From the NCBI GenBank assembly GCA_944321685.1, contig CALUMH010000009.1, positions 22,724 to 86,723 of the forward strand: DNA of 64,000 nt. Reading direction: 5' to 3'. The notes beneath the pieces are model-generated. The model searched no databases. It worked only from the letters and a program-made list of their open reading frames with translations, and was not told the origin of the DNA. The stretch is from an uncultured Muribaculaceae bacterium (GTDB lineage Bacteria > Bacteroidota > Bacteroidia > Bacteroidales > Muribaculaceae). Each line of letters begins with the position of its first letter. Positions within the stretch are counted from its first letter, which is position 1. Below are positions 55,826-64,000 of this stretch, piece by piece. Made by a program: the position numbers and the translations under genes.

Positions 55826-58711
55826 TTGAAAAATATACTCATATATATAGCATCTCTCGTAGTTGTCCTTTGCGTGTGCCATAGTTGCAACGTTGCCAAG
55901 CAATCGGCAGAAGGCTCGACTACCGACTTGCCCCCCTCCATCGAAGAGTTGCTTGGCGACACCATAAATGCCGCAACTCTCGATTCGGTGTCTGCATTAA
56001 TTCCCGACTCGGTCAAGGACGCAGCCGCCGACAGCATCATTGCCCGCCTGCAAAAGCACAAGCAAGATGCCGATTCGACATCGGTGCGGCAAGCTATAGG
56101 GAACGACTCGTCAACAGTAACAGCCGACACAACAATGGCCGGCAGTTCCATGCGTGACACTTCAAGGTTGAAATCGCGTTTCGTAATGACCATGGTCGAT
56201 CTCGACAACTCTGTGCAATTCACCGCCAAAGACTCCCTTGTATTTTATGGCCGCAATAATGCATCGATGTATGGCGAAGGCGACGTAACTTACGGTGCCA
56301 TAAACCTGAAGTCGATGCAAATAGACATGAACATGGACAAAAGCGAAGTTTACGCCGTCGGGCGCCCCGACAGCACCGGCGAGATACAAGGATTGCCTGT
56401 GTTCAAGGACGGCAGCGGCGAATACGAGTCGAAAACCATGCGTTATAATTTCAAGACAAAAAAAGGCTTTATAACCGAAGTGGTGACGCAGCAAGGCGAA
56501 GGCTACCTCACAGGCGGGCAGACCAAGAAAATGGAAAACGACGAGTATTTCATCAAGGAAGGACGCTACACCACTTGCGACAACCACGAACACCCGCACT
56601 TTTACTTGCAAATAACCAAGGGCAAAATGCGGCCCAAAAAAGACATTGTAATCGGACCGGCCTATATGGTGCTTGCCGACGTGCCGTTGCCACTCGCAAT
56701 ACCGTTCGGCTTCTTCCCTTTCAGCGACAAATATTCGTCGGGAATAATCATGCCGACATTCGGCGACGACTACAATCGCGGATACTACTTGCGTGAAGGC
56801 GGCTATTATTTCGCAATCAACGACAAAATCGACCTCGCACTCACCGGAGAAATCTACACCAAAGGCTCTTGGGGAGTGGCGGCACAATCATCATACCGCA
56901 AACGCTACAAGTTCTCGGGTGGCTTCCACATAAGCTACCTGACAACCATATCGGGCGAAAAAGGGGAACCTGACTACTCCAAACAAAACAACTTCAAAAT
57001 TACTTGGACCCACTCGCAAGACTCGAAGGCCAACCCAAACATGACATTCTCGGCAAGCGTGAACTTTGCCACCAGCGGATACAGCCGTAACAACCTCGAC
57101 GACTACTACAGCAGCTCGTTTACCGAAAACACCACCAGTAGCAGCGTCAACATGACATATAAGTTCCCGAATTCAAAATGGAGCTTGTCAACGTCGGCCA
57201 ATATTTCACAACGCTCATCCGACTCCACACTCACCGTGTCGTTCCCCAATATCACACTCACAATGTCGCAAACGGCACCGTTCAAACGCAAAAATGCCGT
57301 GGGAAGTGAAAAATGGTATGAAAAAATCAAGCTTTCATATACCGGAGTATTCCAAAATTCCCTCACGGCCGGGCAAAACGAATTTTTCAAAAAAAGCCTT
57401 ATAAAGGACTGGCGCAACGGTATGCGACACTCCATCCCCATATCGGCCACGTTCAACGTGTTTGACTATATCAACGTCACTCCGAGCGTGAGCATCAACG
57501 ACCGTATGTACACCAGCAAGATACGCCAACAATGGGATCCTGCGGCATCGGCCGTGGTGCGCGACACCACCTATAGTTTTTACAACATCTTCGACTTCAG
57601 CGCGTCGATTTCGCTCGACACCAAGATATACGGTTTCTTCAAGCCTTGGAAAATATTTGGCGACAAGGTGCAAATGATACGCCACGTGCTTACCCCGACG
57701 ATATCATTCACCGGTGCTCCCGACTTCAGTTCTCCGTTTTGGGGATACTATGGCACTTATGCCTACACCAATCCCAATACCGGGAAACTCGTCAACACCA
57801 AATATTCATATTTCTCGCATGGCATATTCGGCAGTGTGGGGCAAGGCAAGACCGGTTCGGTGAGCTTGTCGCTTGCCAACAACGTGGAAATGAAAGTAAA
57901 AAGCGATGCCGACAGTACCGGTGTAAAGAAAATCTCACTAATAGAAAACTTCACCGTGAGCCAGTCATACAACTTCGCCGCCGACTCGTTGCGATGGAGC
58001 AACATCAACACATCGCTGTCGTTAAGACTGATGAAAAATTTCAACCTTAACCTGTCGGCAACTTGGGATGTTTACACTTACCAGCTCAACGAGTATGGAA
58101 CACCGACGCGTGTCAACCGCACACGCCTGCAGGCCGGCAAGGGGTTGGCAAAATTATCGAGCACCGGCACATCGTTCTCATATACACTCAACAACGACAC
58201 ATTCAAGAAAAAAGACAAAAAAGAACAAAACAAGGAAAAGCAACCTCCCGAAGAGGTGAACCGATATGCCAACCGCAACGAAGAACAAGAAATCCGTGGG
58301 GGAAAAACCGAATCGGGCATAGAATTAAATCCCGACGGATATGCAAAATGGGATTTCCCATGGAGCCTGACGTTTAACTACTCGGTCAATTACAGTTACG
58401 GAGACTTCAATTATGAAAAGATGGACTACAACGGCCGCATAACGCAAAACCTGAGTTTCTCGGGCAATGTGAGGCCGACAAAAAACTGGGCATTCAATTT
58501 CTCGGCAAGCTATAACTTCGACACCGGGAAAATAGCTTACATGAACTGCTCGATATCGCGCGACCTGCACTGCTTCACCATGAGCGCAAGTTTCGTGCCG
58601 GTGGGGCCATACAAGTCATATAACTTCCACATTGCCGTGAAATCGTCGTTGCTGAGCGACCTCAAGTATGACAAGCGCAGCAGTTCGTCAAACGGTATAA
58701 CCTGGTATTGA
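55826..58711 (+). CDS. lptD: LptD-like outer-membrane LPS assembly protein
   Basis: Outer-membrane protein of about 961 aa that should insert lipopolysaccharide into the outer leaflet with LptE. The start I favour is TTG at 55826, giving a signal sequence KNILIYIASLVVVLCVCHSC that may end in a lipobox. The frame also allows an ATG at 55769 or a GTG at 55805, both at or before the expected RNA start. A polar Ser/Asp/Thr-rich segment (about 25-120) precedes an OstA-like beta-jellyroll (SLVFYGRNNASMYGEGDVTY, YYTTCD-like YTTCDNHEHPHFY). A large C-terminal beta barrel follows. It is the last gene on this strand before a convergent pair. Confidence 0.85.
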   Translation: MKNILIYIASLVVVLCVCHSCNVAKQSAEGSTTDLPPSIEELLGDTINAATLDSVSALIPDSVKDAAADSIIARLQKHKQDADSTSVRQAIGNDSSTVTADTTMAGSSMRDTSRLKSRFVMTMVDLDNSVQFTAKDSLVFYGRNNASMYGEGDVTYGAINLKSMQIDMNMDKSEVYAVGRPDSTGEIQGLPVFKDGSGEYESKTMRYNFKTKKGFITEVVTQQGEGYLTGGQTKKMENDEYFIKEGRYTTCDNHEHPHFYLQITKGKMRPKKDIVIGPAYMVLADVPLPLAIPFGFFPFSDKYSSGIIMPTFGDDYNRGYYLREGGYYFAINDKIDLALTGEIYTKGSWGVAAQSSYRKRYKFSGGFHISYLTTISGEKGEPDYSKQNNFKITWTHSQDSKANPNMTFSASVNFATSGYSRNNLDDYYSSSFTENTTSSSVNMTYKFPNSKWSLSTSANISQRSSDSTLTVSFPNITLTMSQTAPFKRKNAVGSEKWYEKIKLSYTGVFQNSLTAGQNEFFKKSLIKDWRNGMRHSIPISATFNVFDYINVTPSVSINDRMYTSKIRQQWDPAASAVVRDTTYSFYNIFDFSASISLDTKIYGFFKPWKIFGDKVQMIRHVLTPTISFTGAPDFSSPFWGYYGTYAYTNPNTGKLVNTKYSYFSHGIFGSVGQGKTGSVSLSLANNVEMKVKSDADSTGVKKISLIENFTVSQSYNFAADSLRWSNINTSLSLRLMKNFNLNLSATWDVYTYQLNEYGTPTRVNRTRLQAGKGLAKLSSTGTSFSYTLNNDTFKKKDKKEQNKEKQPPEEVNRYANRNEEQEIRGGKTESGIELNPDGYAKWDFPWSLTFNYSVNYSYGDFNYEKMDYNGRITQNLSFSGNVRPTKNWAFNFSASYNFDTGKIAYMNCSISRDLHCFTMSASFVPVGPYKSYNFHIAVKSSLLSDLKYDKRSSSSNGITWY

Positions 58712-58726
58712 CCCAAAGCGGGGAAA

Positions 58727-59431
58727 TCACAATAACGACAGCACTTCGCGCAAGTCTTCCACCACGGCATCGGCCGCAGGATAATCACCGGACTTGCCGC
58801 CGCGATTGAAAAATATAGTGTGCCAACCTGCATTCTTGGCTCCGCAAACATCAGTGTCGTAATTGTCACCTATCATTACACTCGACTCGGCAGTTGCGCC
58901 GCACACCCCAAGCGCATAATCAAATATGCCACGCAGCGGCTTCGTTATTCCGCAATCATCTGAAAGCACCACATGGCGAATATAGCCGTCGATACCACCC
59001 GAGCGCAACTTCTGTTGCTGTACGCCCTTAAAGCCATTGCTCAGCACATTAATATCGTAACCGGGAGCCAATCCCTCAAGCATCACTCTTGCTCCCGGCA
59101 CAAGCAGCGGCTGCAAGGCCAAGTATCGCAAATACTCTTCGTTGATTTCGGCCCCAAGGCGGCCTATGGTTCCGGGTTGAAAGCCTATCTTTTCAAGTGC
59201 ATACCTGAAACGTTCCTCCACAAGGAAACTTTTCTCGATTTTACCATAATGGTACAACTCCCACAACCGACTGTTAATGTCATGGTAATAACGGTCAAAT
59301 GCATCATAATCGGCAAACCGGTCAAGTTTGAAAACCTCATATACATGACGTAACGACATCAACGAATTTTCACTAAACCACCACAGCGTGTCGTCAACGT
59401 CAACAAATACCGTCTTAATTCCCTCAATCAT
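58727..59431 (-). CDS. HAD family hydrolase (YjjG-like nucleotidase)
   Basis: Phosphatase of 234 aa. HAD motif I is FVDVDDTLWWF (DxDxT). Motif II is VLSNGF, the motif III Lys lies in ITKPLRGIF, and motif IV is MIGDNYDTDVCGAKNAG. The cap domain between I and II is helical, as in YjjG-like pyrimidine 5'-nucleotidases, which clear non-canonical nucleotides. Substrate is by family only. It lies 14 bp downstream of the queuosine precursor transporter gene on the same strand. Confidence 0.9.
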   Translation of the reverse strand: MIEGIKTVFVDVDDTLWWFSENSLMSLRHVYEVFKLDRFADYDAFDRYYHDINSRLWELYHYGKIEKSFLVEERFRYALEKIGFQPGTIGRLGAEINEEYLRYLALQPLLVPGARVMLEGLAPGYDINVLSNGFKGVQQQKLRSGGIDGYIRHVVLSDDCGITKPLRGIFDYALGVCGATAESSVMIGDNYDTDVCGAKNAGWHTIFFNRGGKSGDYPAADAVVEDLREVLSLL

Positions 59432-59445
59432 AACTCAGCACACTA

Positions 59446-60138
59446 TTAATCTATTTTATCCACGCGCCACCAGCGGTAATCCACTCCGCTCGCAGCATCG
59501 TCATAGGTGTCGATCTGCTCGCGACGTTTTATATATGCCACAACCTTGAGCGTAACCGGCAACACCACCACTTCATATGCGGTCTTGATGACTGCCTGGC
59601 TCCAAATGAGAGTCAGCACAGTGGTCCACGGCAACACTCCCCCAAAAGCAATAGGGAAAAATATCACCGAATCGACACTCTCGCCAAACAATGTTGACAA
59701 AATGGCTCGGGCCGAAAAATGCCGTCCGCGGCTCATAACCTTCATGCGGCTCATCACATAGGCATTCACCATCGAGCCGCACACAAATGCCACGAAACTT
59801 GCAAGCAATATGCGCGGCGTGCTGCCATACACGGCCTCCATGGCCTGCTGGCCGGTCCATACGGGATCGGGTGGCAAAATCAAGGCAAGCTGCACAAGCA
59901 ACACCACCACCAGGTTCATCAAAAAACCAAGCCATATCACAAACCGTGCCCGCTGGAAACCATATACCTCCACTATACAATCGTTTATTATATATGATAA
60001 CGGGAAAACGACCAGCCCGGCAGTAGCCGAAAGCGGGCCAAGCTTTACCACCTTGACTTCAAGCAAATTGGCAACCACAAGAAAAATGCAGAACAATACC
60101 GCAAGCAACAAAAACGGAACAGTAAATTTCTTATTCAT
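59446..60138 (-). CDS. Queuosine precursor transporter (YhhQ/VUT family)
   Basis: Inner-membrane protein of 230 aa with about six hydrophobic segments (FLLLAVLFCIFLVVANLLEV, LVVFPLSYIINDCIVEVYGF). The motif NDCIVEVYG and the pattern SVDSVIFFPIAF match the YhhQ family that imports 7-cyano-7-deazaguanine for queuosine synthesis. The ATG at 60138 was chosen because it starts the conserved N-terminus. The HAD gene follows after 14 bp. Confidence 0.9.
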   Translation of the reverse strand: MNKKFTVPFLLLAVLFCIFLVVANLLEVKVVKLGPLSATAGLVVFPLSYIINDCIVEVYGFQRARFVIWLGFLMNLVVVLLVQLALILPPDPVWTGQQAMEAVYGSTPRILLASFVAFVCGSMVNAYVMSRMKVMSRGRHFSARAILSTLFGESVDSVIFFPIAFGGVLPWTTVLTLIWSQAVIKTAYEVVVLPVTLKVVAYIKRREQIDTYDDAASGVDYRWWRVDKID

Positions 60139-60457
60139 TTCTATCCTTTTAAAACCCGACTGCAAAGTTAGCAATTTCCCGGCTCACTACGCCACTGCCA
60201 CACATGTACCTTCCAATCATGCTTGGCCTGCACTCTCATAAACAAGTGAAAAACAAAAAATTCTATGAAAATTTCATTGCTACTTACTTTTATTTCAAAA
60301 AAAAGTGCGATATTTGCACCTACAAATCCGACGGGGGCATTTCCTATGCTCCTGAAACACTGAAAAACGGGCTGCCCTGCCCCCGAAGCGGGCATCTGTT
60401 TTCAACTTTGTTTGTGATTACGGGAAATTTAAATATTTATAAAAAAATACGAATACA

Positions 60458-60730
60458 ATGACTAAAGCAGACATCGTAAACGAGATTGCAAAATCTACCG
60501 GCATCGACAAAGCATCGGTGCTGGAGACTGTAGAAAAATTCATGGAAACCGTAAAGGACTCTCTTGCAAACAACGAGAATGTGTACTTGCGCGGTTTTGG
60601 CAGTTTCATCGTTAAGACGCGTTCGCAAAAGACTGCCCGCAACATCTCAAAGGGAACCACGCTCATCATTCCCGAGCACAAGATCCCGGCTTTCAAGCCT
60701 GCAAAGGTATTCATGGAACAAGTAAAATAA
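60458..60730 (+). CDS. HU family DNA-binding protein
   Basis: Histone-like protein of 90 aa that bends DNA and compacts the nucleoid. The start MTKADIVNEIAKSTGI and the arm region GFGSFIVKTRSQKTARN, then IIPEHKIPAFKPAK, are typical. A GATATTTGC near-consensus -7 element lies about 150 bp upstream. A COX24-like mini-gene follows after 77 bp. Confidence 0.95.
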   Translation: MTKADIVNEIAKSTGIDKASVLETVEKFMETVKDSLANNENVYLRGFGSFIVKTRSQKTARNISKGTTLIIPEHKIPAFKPAKVFMEQVK

Positions 60731-60807
60731 TCTCGCCTGTCACTGCCGCGCAATACCGTGCGACAATTCACAGCGATTAATCATATAACTCTTAAAAACA
60801 TAAAGAT

Positions 60808-60897
60808 ATGCCAAGCGGAAAGAAAAGAAAAGGCCACAAGATGGCAACTCACAAGCGTAAAAAAAGACTGAGAAAGAACCGCCACAAGAAGAAATAA
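60808..60897 (+). CDS. 29-residue basic ribosome-associated protein (AURKAIP1/COX24-like)
   Basis: A complete tiny gene, MPSGKKRKGHKMATHKRKKR followed by LRKNRHKKK and TAA. Half the residues are Lys or Arg. I recognise it as the short AURKAIP1/COX24-domain protein found in Bacteroidetes, related to the C-terminal part of mitochondrial ribosomal protein mS38. It probably binds the small ribosomal subunit. It lies between HU and RNase G, followed by a large hairpin. Confidence 0.85.
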   Translation: MPSGKKRKGHKMATHKRKKRLRKNRHKKK

Positions 60898-60941
60898 TGA
60901 ATGTGCGTGTAGATTCAGGCTTCATTTTGAAACCAAGTCTT

Positions 60942-61012
60942 ACAAAAGAACAAACAAAATGACACACGGCACAAAACAGTGCAGACAGTGCTTCATTGCG
61001 TTTGTTCTTTGT
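60942..61012 (+). terminator. Large hairpin after the COX24-like gene
   Basis: ACAAAAGAACAAAC (60942-60955) pairs with GTTTGTTCTTTGT (61000-61012), with one bulged A. Inner pairs are AATGA/TCATT and GCAC/GTGC. The sequence after it is AAATAATACC rather than a T-run, so termination is plausible but not certain. The 180 bp between this and rng are pyrimidine-rich and hold no gene I can recognise. Confidence 0.55.
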
Positions 61013-61195
61013 AAATAATACCCCCCTTTAATTGCGCGCACCGTCTCTCTCTGCTCCATTCAAGTGCAATAGAGGCCACACACATTCCTTACACTCACTC
61101 ACACCTTGTGTTCCACTCCGGCTTTCTCAGCCTTGCCTCAAGCAATAATGGCAGGAGCACAAGCCTTGTTATTTTTATAAACCATTAAACGGGTA

Positions 61196-62812
61196 ATGAG
61201 AAGCGAACTCATCGTTGACGTAACGCCTGACAACATATCAACTGCCTTGACCGAGGACGGACGACTCGTATCCTTGCAGAAAGAGCCGAGGGATGCATCG
61301 TATGCCGTCGGCAACCTTTATATTGCCAAGGTTAAAAAGTTGATGCCGGGGCTGAACGCCGCATTTGTCAATGTGGGCTTCGAGAAAGACGCTTTCCTGC
61401 ACTACCTCGACCTCGGGTCGCAATTCAAGACCTACAAGCAATTTCTCTCGGCTGCACTTGAAGACAAGCGGCACGTGCCGCAAATATCGAAAACCAAGCC
61501 TTTGCCCGACATAGACAAACATGGCACCATAACCGATGTGCTTGAAGTAGGGCAACAATTGATTGTACAGATTGCCAAGGAACCTATATCGTCGAAAGGA
61601 CCGCGCCTGACCACCGAAATTTCATTCACTGGGCGTTTTTTGGTGCTTATACCTTTCAACGACAAAATTTCGATATCGCAAAAAATCAAGTCAACCGAGG
61701 AGAAACTGCGCCTGCGCCAACTTATCGAGAGCATCAAGCCGCGAAACTTCGGCGTAATAATACGCACGTCGGCCGAAGGGAAACGCGTGGCAGAACTCAA
61801 CAACGAGCTTAAAGCCCTCATGAAATGCTGGGAAGACAGCATCGCCAAGGCTCAACGTTCCGACGCGCCTTCGCTCATCTACGAGGAAGAAAGCCGCGCC
61901 GTGAGCCTGATACGCGACGTGTTTAACCCGACGTTTGAAAACATATACGTCAATAATGCCGAAATCTTCGACCAGATTCAGCATTATGTGACACTAATTG
62001 CCTCCGACAAGAAAGATATCGTAAAGCTATATGCCGAAGACACTCCTATTTTCGACCACTTCAATATCACGCGGCAAATAAAAACTTCATTCGGCAAAAC
62101 AGTTTCATTCAAATCGGGAGCATACATAATAATCGAGAGTACCGAGGCCCTGCACGTAATCGACGTGAACTCGGGAAACCGTTCAAAAAATTCCACCAAC
62201 CAGGAAAGTAACGCACTCGATGTGAACCTGCGTGCTGCCGATGAAATTGCCCGCCAATTGAGATTGCGCGATATGGGCGGCATTATCGTCATCGACTTCA
62301 TCGATATGGCCCAGGCCGACCACCGGCAAGCACTCTATGAACACATGAAAGAGGTGATGGCCAATGATCGCGCCCGTCATAACATATTGCCGTTAAGCAA
62401 ATTCGGGCTTATGCAAATAACCAGGCAGCGTGTACGCCCGGCACTCGACATTGCCACTGCCGAAGCCTGCCCGTCATGCGGCGGCAAAGGCGAAGTACAA
62501 CCGTCGCTGCTGTTCACCGATATGCTCAAGGATAAAATCGACTACCTGATACACTCTTTACAGATAACCAATTTCACGATGTATGTACACCCGTTTGTAG
62601 ATGCATACTTGAAAAAAGGTATCATATCGGAATACCGACGTTGGCGAATCGAATTCGGACGCAAATTCCGCATCATGCCCGACCAGTCGCTTGCTTATCT
62701 GCAATACAGGGTACTCGACCATAACAAGGTAGAAATCGACCTGAAAGAAGACAAGGACACAAGCACTTCAACCAAGAAAGAATCCCGCTCGAAGAACGTC
62801 AAAGACGAATAG
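61196..62812 (+). CDS. rng: Ribonuclease G/E family endoribonuclease
   Basis: Endoribonuclease of 538 aa for rRNA 5' processing and mRNA decay. The N-terminal S1-like domain (about 35-120, with GNLYIAKVKKLMPGLNAAFV) is followed by an RNase H-like and DNase I-like core. Catalytic Asp residues lie in HVIDVNSG and IVIDFIDM. The Zn-link motif is ACPSCGGKG. It lacks the long degradosome scaffold of RNase E, so RNase G is the better label. The start ATG at 61196 follows a 300-bp region without genes, which may be its leader. Confidence 0.93.
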   Translation: MRSELIVDVTPDNISTALTEDGRLVSLQKEPRDASYAVGNLYIAKVKKLMPGLNAAFVNVGFEKDAFLHYLDLGSQFKTYKQFLSAALEDKRHVPQISKTKPLPDIDKHGTITDVLEVGQQLIVQIAKEPISSKGPRLTTEISFTGRFLVLIPFNDKISISQKIKSTEEKLRLRQLIESIKPRNFGVIIRTSAEGKRVAELNNELKALMKCWEDSIAKAQRSDAPSLIYEEESRAVSLIRDVFNPTFENIYVNNAEIFDQIQHYVTLIASDKKDIVKLYAEDTPIFDHFNITRQIKTSFGKTVSFKSGAYIIIESTEALHVIDVNSGNRSKNSTNQESNALDVNLRAADEIARQLRLRDMGGIIVIDFIDMAQADHRQALYEHMKEVMANDRARHNILPLSKFGLMQITRQRVRPALDIATAEACPSCGGKGEVQPSLLFTDMLKDKIDYLIHSLQITNFTMYVHPFVDAYLKKGIISEYRRWRIEFGRKFRIMPDQSLAYLQYRVLDHNKVEIDLKEDKDTSTSTKKESRSKNVKDE

Positions 62813-62895
62813 CCGCACCGGCTTGCCATCAACGGCGTTTACCTCACAGGGTGGTACATCGATTATTTTCTTTTCCCAAAAAAACGAGCAAACAC

Positions 62896-63744
62896 ATGGA
62901 GCCCAAAGTGGAACAATCGGAACCCATGAAGCTGATATTCAACTATAACAACGTGTTTTACAGCTTCTTCTACGATGACACGAGCGGCTGCATACATCGT
63001 TCCCGCGAATATGCCATGAATTATGTGTATTCAGGCGAAATGGTGCTTGAAAACGACAACGGCAACGAGCAGATACACGTGGGCAAGGGGGAATGCGTGT
63101 TCATCCCTCGCGACCACCATATCACCATGTATAAACGCACAGCCAACGGTGAACGGTATTGCGGCATCTTCCTGAGCTTTACGCGCAATTTCTTGCGAGA
63201 AATGTATGGCAAACTCGGCCTGTACAAACAACTTCCAGGCGAAACCCGGAAACTTGTCTCCGGTGTGATAAAATTACCGGGAACAGCCGAAATCACAAGC
63301 CTGTTTGCCTCGATGATTCCATACTTCGACCCTGATGTGAAACCGCATGACGACTTGATGAACCTGAAATTGCAAGAGGGATTACTCGCATTGCTCCACA
63401 TCGACAGCCGGTTTGCCACCATGCTGTTTGACTTCAACGAGCCGTGGAAAATCGACATTCTCGACTTCTTGAGCAACAATTATATGTATGAATTCACGCA
63501 AGAGGAATTGGCACACTACACAGGCCGCAGCCTTGCCACCTTCAAGCGCGACTTCAAAAAAATAAGCGATCTCACGCCCGAAAAGTGGCTCATCCGTAAA
63601 CGCCTTGAAGTGGCTTATGACATGATGCAAAATGGCCGAAAAATTGCCGACGTTTACCGTGAAGTGGGCTTTAAGAACCAATCGCATTTCTCGACAGCAT
63701 TCAAACGGCAATACGGCATGTCACCCACTGCCATAGCAATGTAG
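62896..63744 (+). CDS. AraC family transcriptional regulator
   Basis: Regulator of 282 aa. The N-terminal part (about 10-150) looks like a cupin-type sensor domain (MKLIFNYNNVFYSFFYDDTS, GKGECVFIPRDHHITMYKR). The C-terminal AraC domain has two helix-turn-helix motifs (FTQEELAHYTGRSLATFKRD and MMQNGRKIADVYREVGFKNQ, then SHFSTAFKRQYGMSPT). The ATG at 62896 was chosen over a GTG 45 nt upstream. A terminator follows and a promoter for the truncated gene beyond it, so its target may lie further right, outside the window. Confidence 0.9.
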   Translation: MEPKVEQSEPMKLIFNYNNVFYSFFYDDTSGCIHRSREYAMNYVYSGEMVLENDNGNEQIHVGKGECVFIPRDHHITMYKRTANGERYCGIFLSFTRNFLREMYGKLGLYKQLPGETRKLVSGVIKLPGTAEITSLFASMIPYFDPDVKPHDDLMNLKLQEGLLALLHIDSRFATMLFDFNEPWKIDILDFLSNNYMYEFTQEELAHYTGRSLATFKRDFKKISDLTPEKWLIRKRLEVAYDMMQNGRKIADVYREVGFKNQSHFSTAFKRQYGMSPTAIAM

Positions 63745-63775
63745 TGCCACATGAACTTTTCAGCAAAAGCATTTG

Positions 63776-63807
63776 AGCCTCACAGCAATAACACTGTGGG
63801 GCTTTTT
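63776..63807 (+). terminator. Intrinsic terminator of the AraC-type regulator gene
   Basis: AGCCTCACAG (63776-63785) pairs with CTGTGGGGCT (63794-63803), with one wobble, followed by TTTTT. Confidence 0.8.
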
Positions 63808-63810
63808 ACG

Positions 63811-63818
63811 TAATTTTG
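63811..63818 (+). promoter_or_regulatory. Probable -7 element before the truncated gene
   Basis: TAATTTTG lies 27 nt before the ATG at 63845. No clear -33 element is present. Confidence 0.5.
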
Positions 63819-63844
63819 TCGTGCAACAATAATTCAACATAATT

Positions 63845-63943
63845 ATGAAACACTTATTATGCACGGCCCTGCTCGCATTCACCTGCGGTGCGGCAAGCCT
63901 GATGGCACAAGAAAATCTTAATAAAAATATTGGTGTCCGGTAA
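63845..63943 (+). pseudogene. Exported protein gene interrupted after its signal peptide
   Basis: The frame opens with MKHLLCTALLAFTCGAASLM and then AQ, a good signal peptide, and stops after only 32 residues (ENLNKNIGVR, then TAA). A promoter and a spaced ATG show it was meant to be a gene. The coding sense seems to break near 63930, where TTGGTGTCCGGTAAAA begins. The simplest reading is an insertion at that point. The rest of the gene, if it exists, is outside the window. Confidence 0.5.
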
Positions 63944-64000
63944 AACTTTTTATGTCCAATAGAAATTAGGGCTGACTTCCAAGCGAGGAAATCAGCCCTT
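63930..64000. mobile_element. Possible end of an insertion sequence
   Basis: TTGGTGTCCGGTAAAACTTT has the look of an IS terminus and lies at the point where the exported-protein gene breaks. A long hairpin follows (AGGGCTGACTTCC at 63968-63980 with 63986-63999, one mismatch). No transposase is visible because the window ends. This is inference from position and recall; the element cannot be named. Confidence 0.3.

Noticed and set aside
60898..61195. Additional gene between the COX24-like gene and rng
   Set aside because: No frame of meaningful length with a start and plausible composition. The region holds a large hairpin and a pyrimidine-rich leader only.

Overview
This window reads as a contiguous chromosomal segment of a gut-type Bacteroidales bacterium, with the family Muribaculaceae or a close relative as my best guess (inference). 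The evidence is a SusC/SusD/SusE outer-membrane glycan-uptake set, fimbrillin-type lipoproteins, DUF4836, DUF3256, DUF4286 and PepSY-like proteins, an LptD-type protein, a 29-residue ribosome-associated basic protein, and many promoters of the Bacteroidales sigma-ABfr type (TTG, 19-20 bp, TAnnTTTG). Most of the segment is housekeeping DNA. I see no prophage, CRISPR array or complete transposon.

Layout. 0.2-9.4 kb: DUF4286-ruvC, a DUF4836 lipoprotein, glycogen branching enzyme glgB, a triple PepSY-like lipoprotein, an EEP-family hydrolase, an Fe-S aldo/keto reductase and a gamma carbonic anhydrase. 9.8-21.2 kb: M24 aminopeptidase, an amino-acid racemase-like protein, a small winged-helix protein, rsgA, greA-hit, a PBP4-type D,D-carboxypeptidase, a DEAD-box helicase, a DUF3256 protein, xerC and hpf. 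21.5-27.7 kb: a Sus-like susC-susD-susE triplet with no amylase or dedicated regulator beside it, followed by a predicted antisense-oriented small RNA. 28.2-32.9 kb: a Pro/Arg-rich secreted protein, then a membrane sensor histidine kinase overlapping (ATGA) a secreted protein of unknown function. 32.9-39.4 kb: a Kef-type antiporter and M20 peptidase operon, then a three-gene fimbrial locus. 39.5-45.8 kb: the pyrG-yidC-dapL-tsaE-birA cluster on the minus strand. 45.9-47.5 kb: a RelE/ParE-type toxin-antitoxin pair and bioB. 47.6-47.9 kb: SRP RNA, tRNA-Thr(TGT) and tRNA-Pro(GGG). 48.3-52.7 kb: class II aldolase, speA-truA and an unknown lipoprotein. 53.4-58.7 kb: acpP-fabF-rnc-lptD. 58.7-64 kb: a YjjG-like phosphatase, a queuosine precursor transporter, HU, a COX24-like mini-protein, RNase G, an AraC-type regulator, and a gene cut short at the right edge, perhaps by an insertion sequence.

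The most notable feature not explained by the genes is a family of about 165-bp MITE-like intergenic repeats. They have 16-bp inverted ends (GAGGGTGTATCAAAAT) and internal perfect or near-perfect palindromes beginning GTAGAGAC. Copies lie at about 2.9, 8.9 (a collapsed copy), 9.5 (nested), 15.4 and 48.1 kb. Their palindrome arms differ between copies while the ability to fold is retained. Other candidates for new biology are the small RNA at the 3' end of the Sus-like locus, the kinase and secreted-protein pair, a terminator-like hairpin in the greA leader, two promoters that abut start codons (rsgA and the M20 peptidase), a structured 230-nt stretch after hpf, and a strong promoter over 300 nt upstream of acpP.

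All assignments come from reading the sequence and from recalled family knowledge. No database search or folding program was run.
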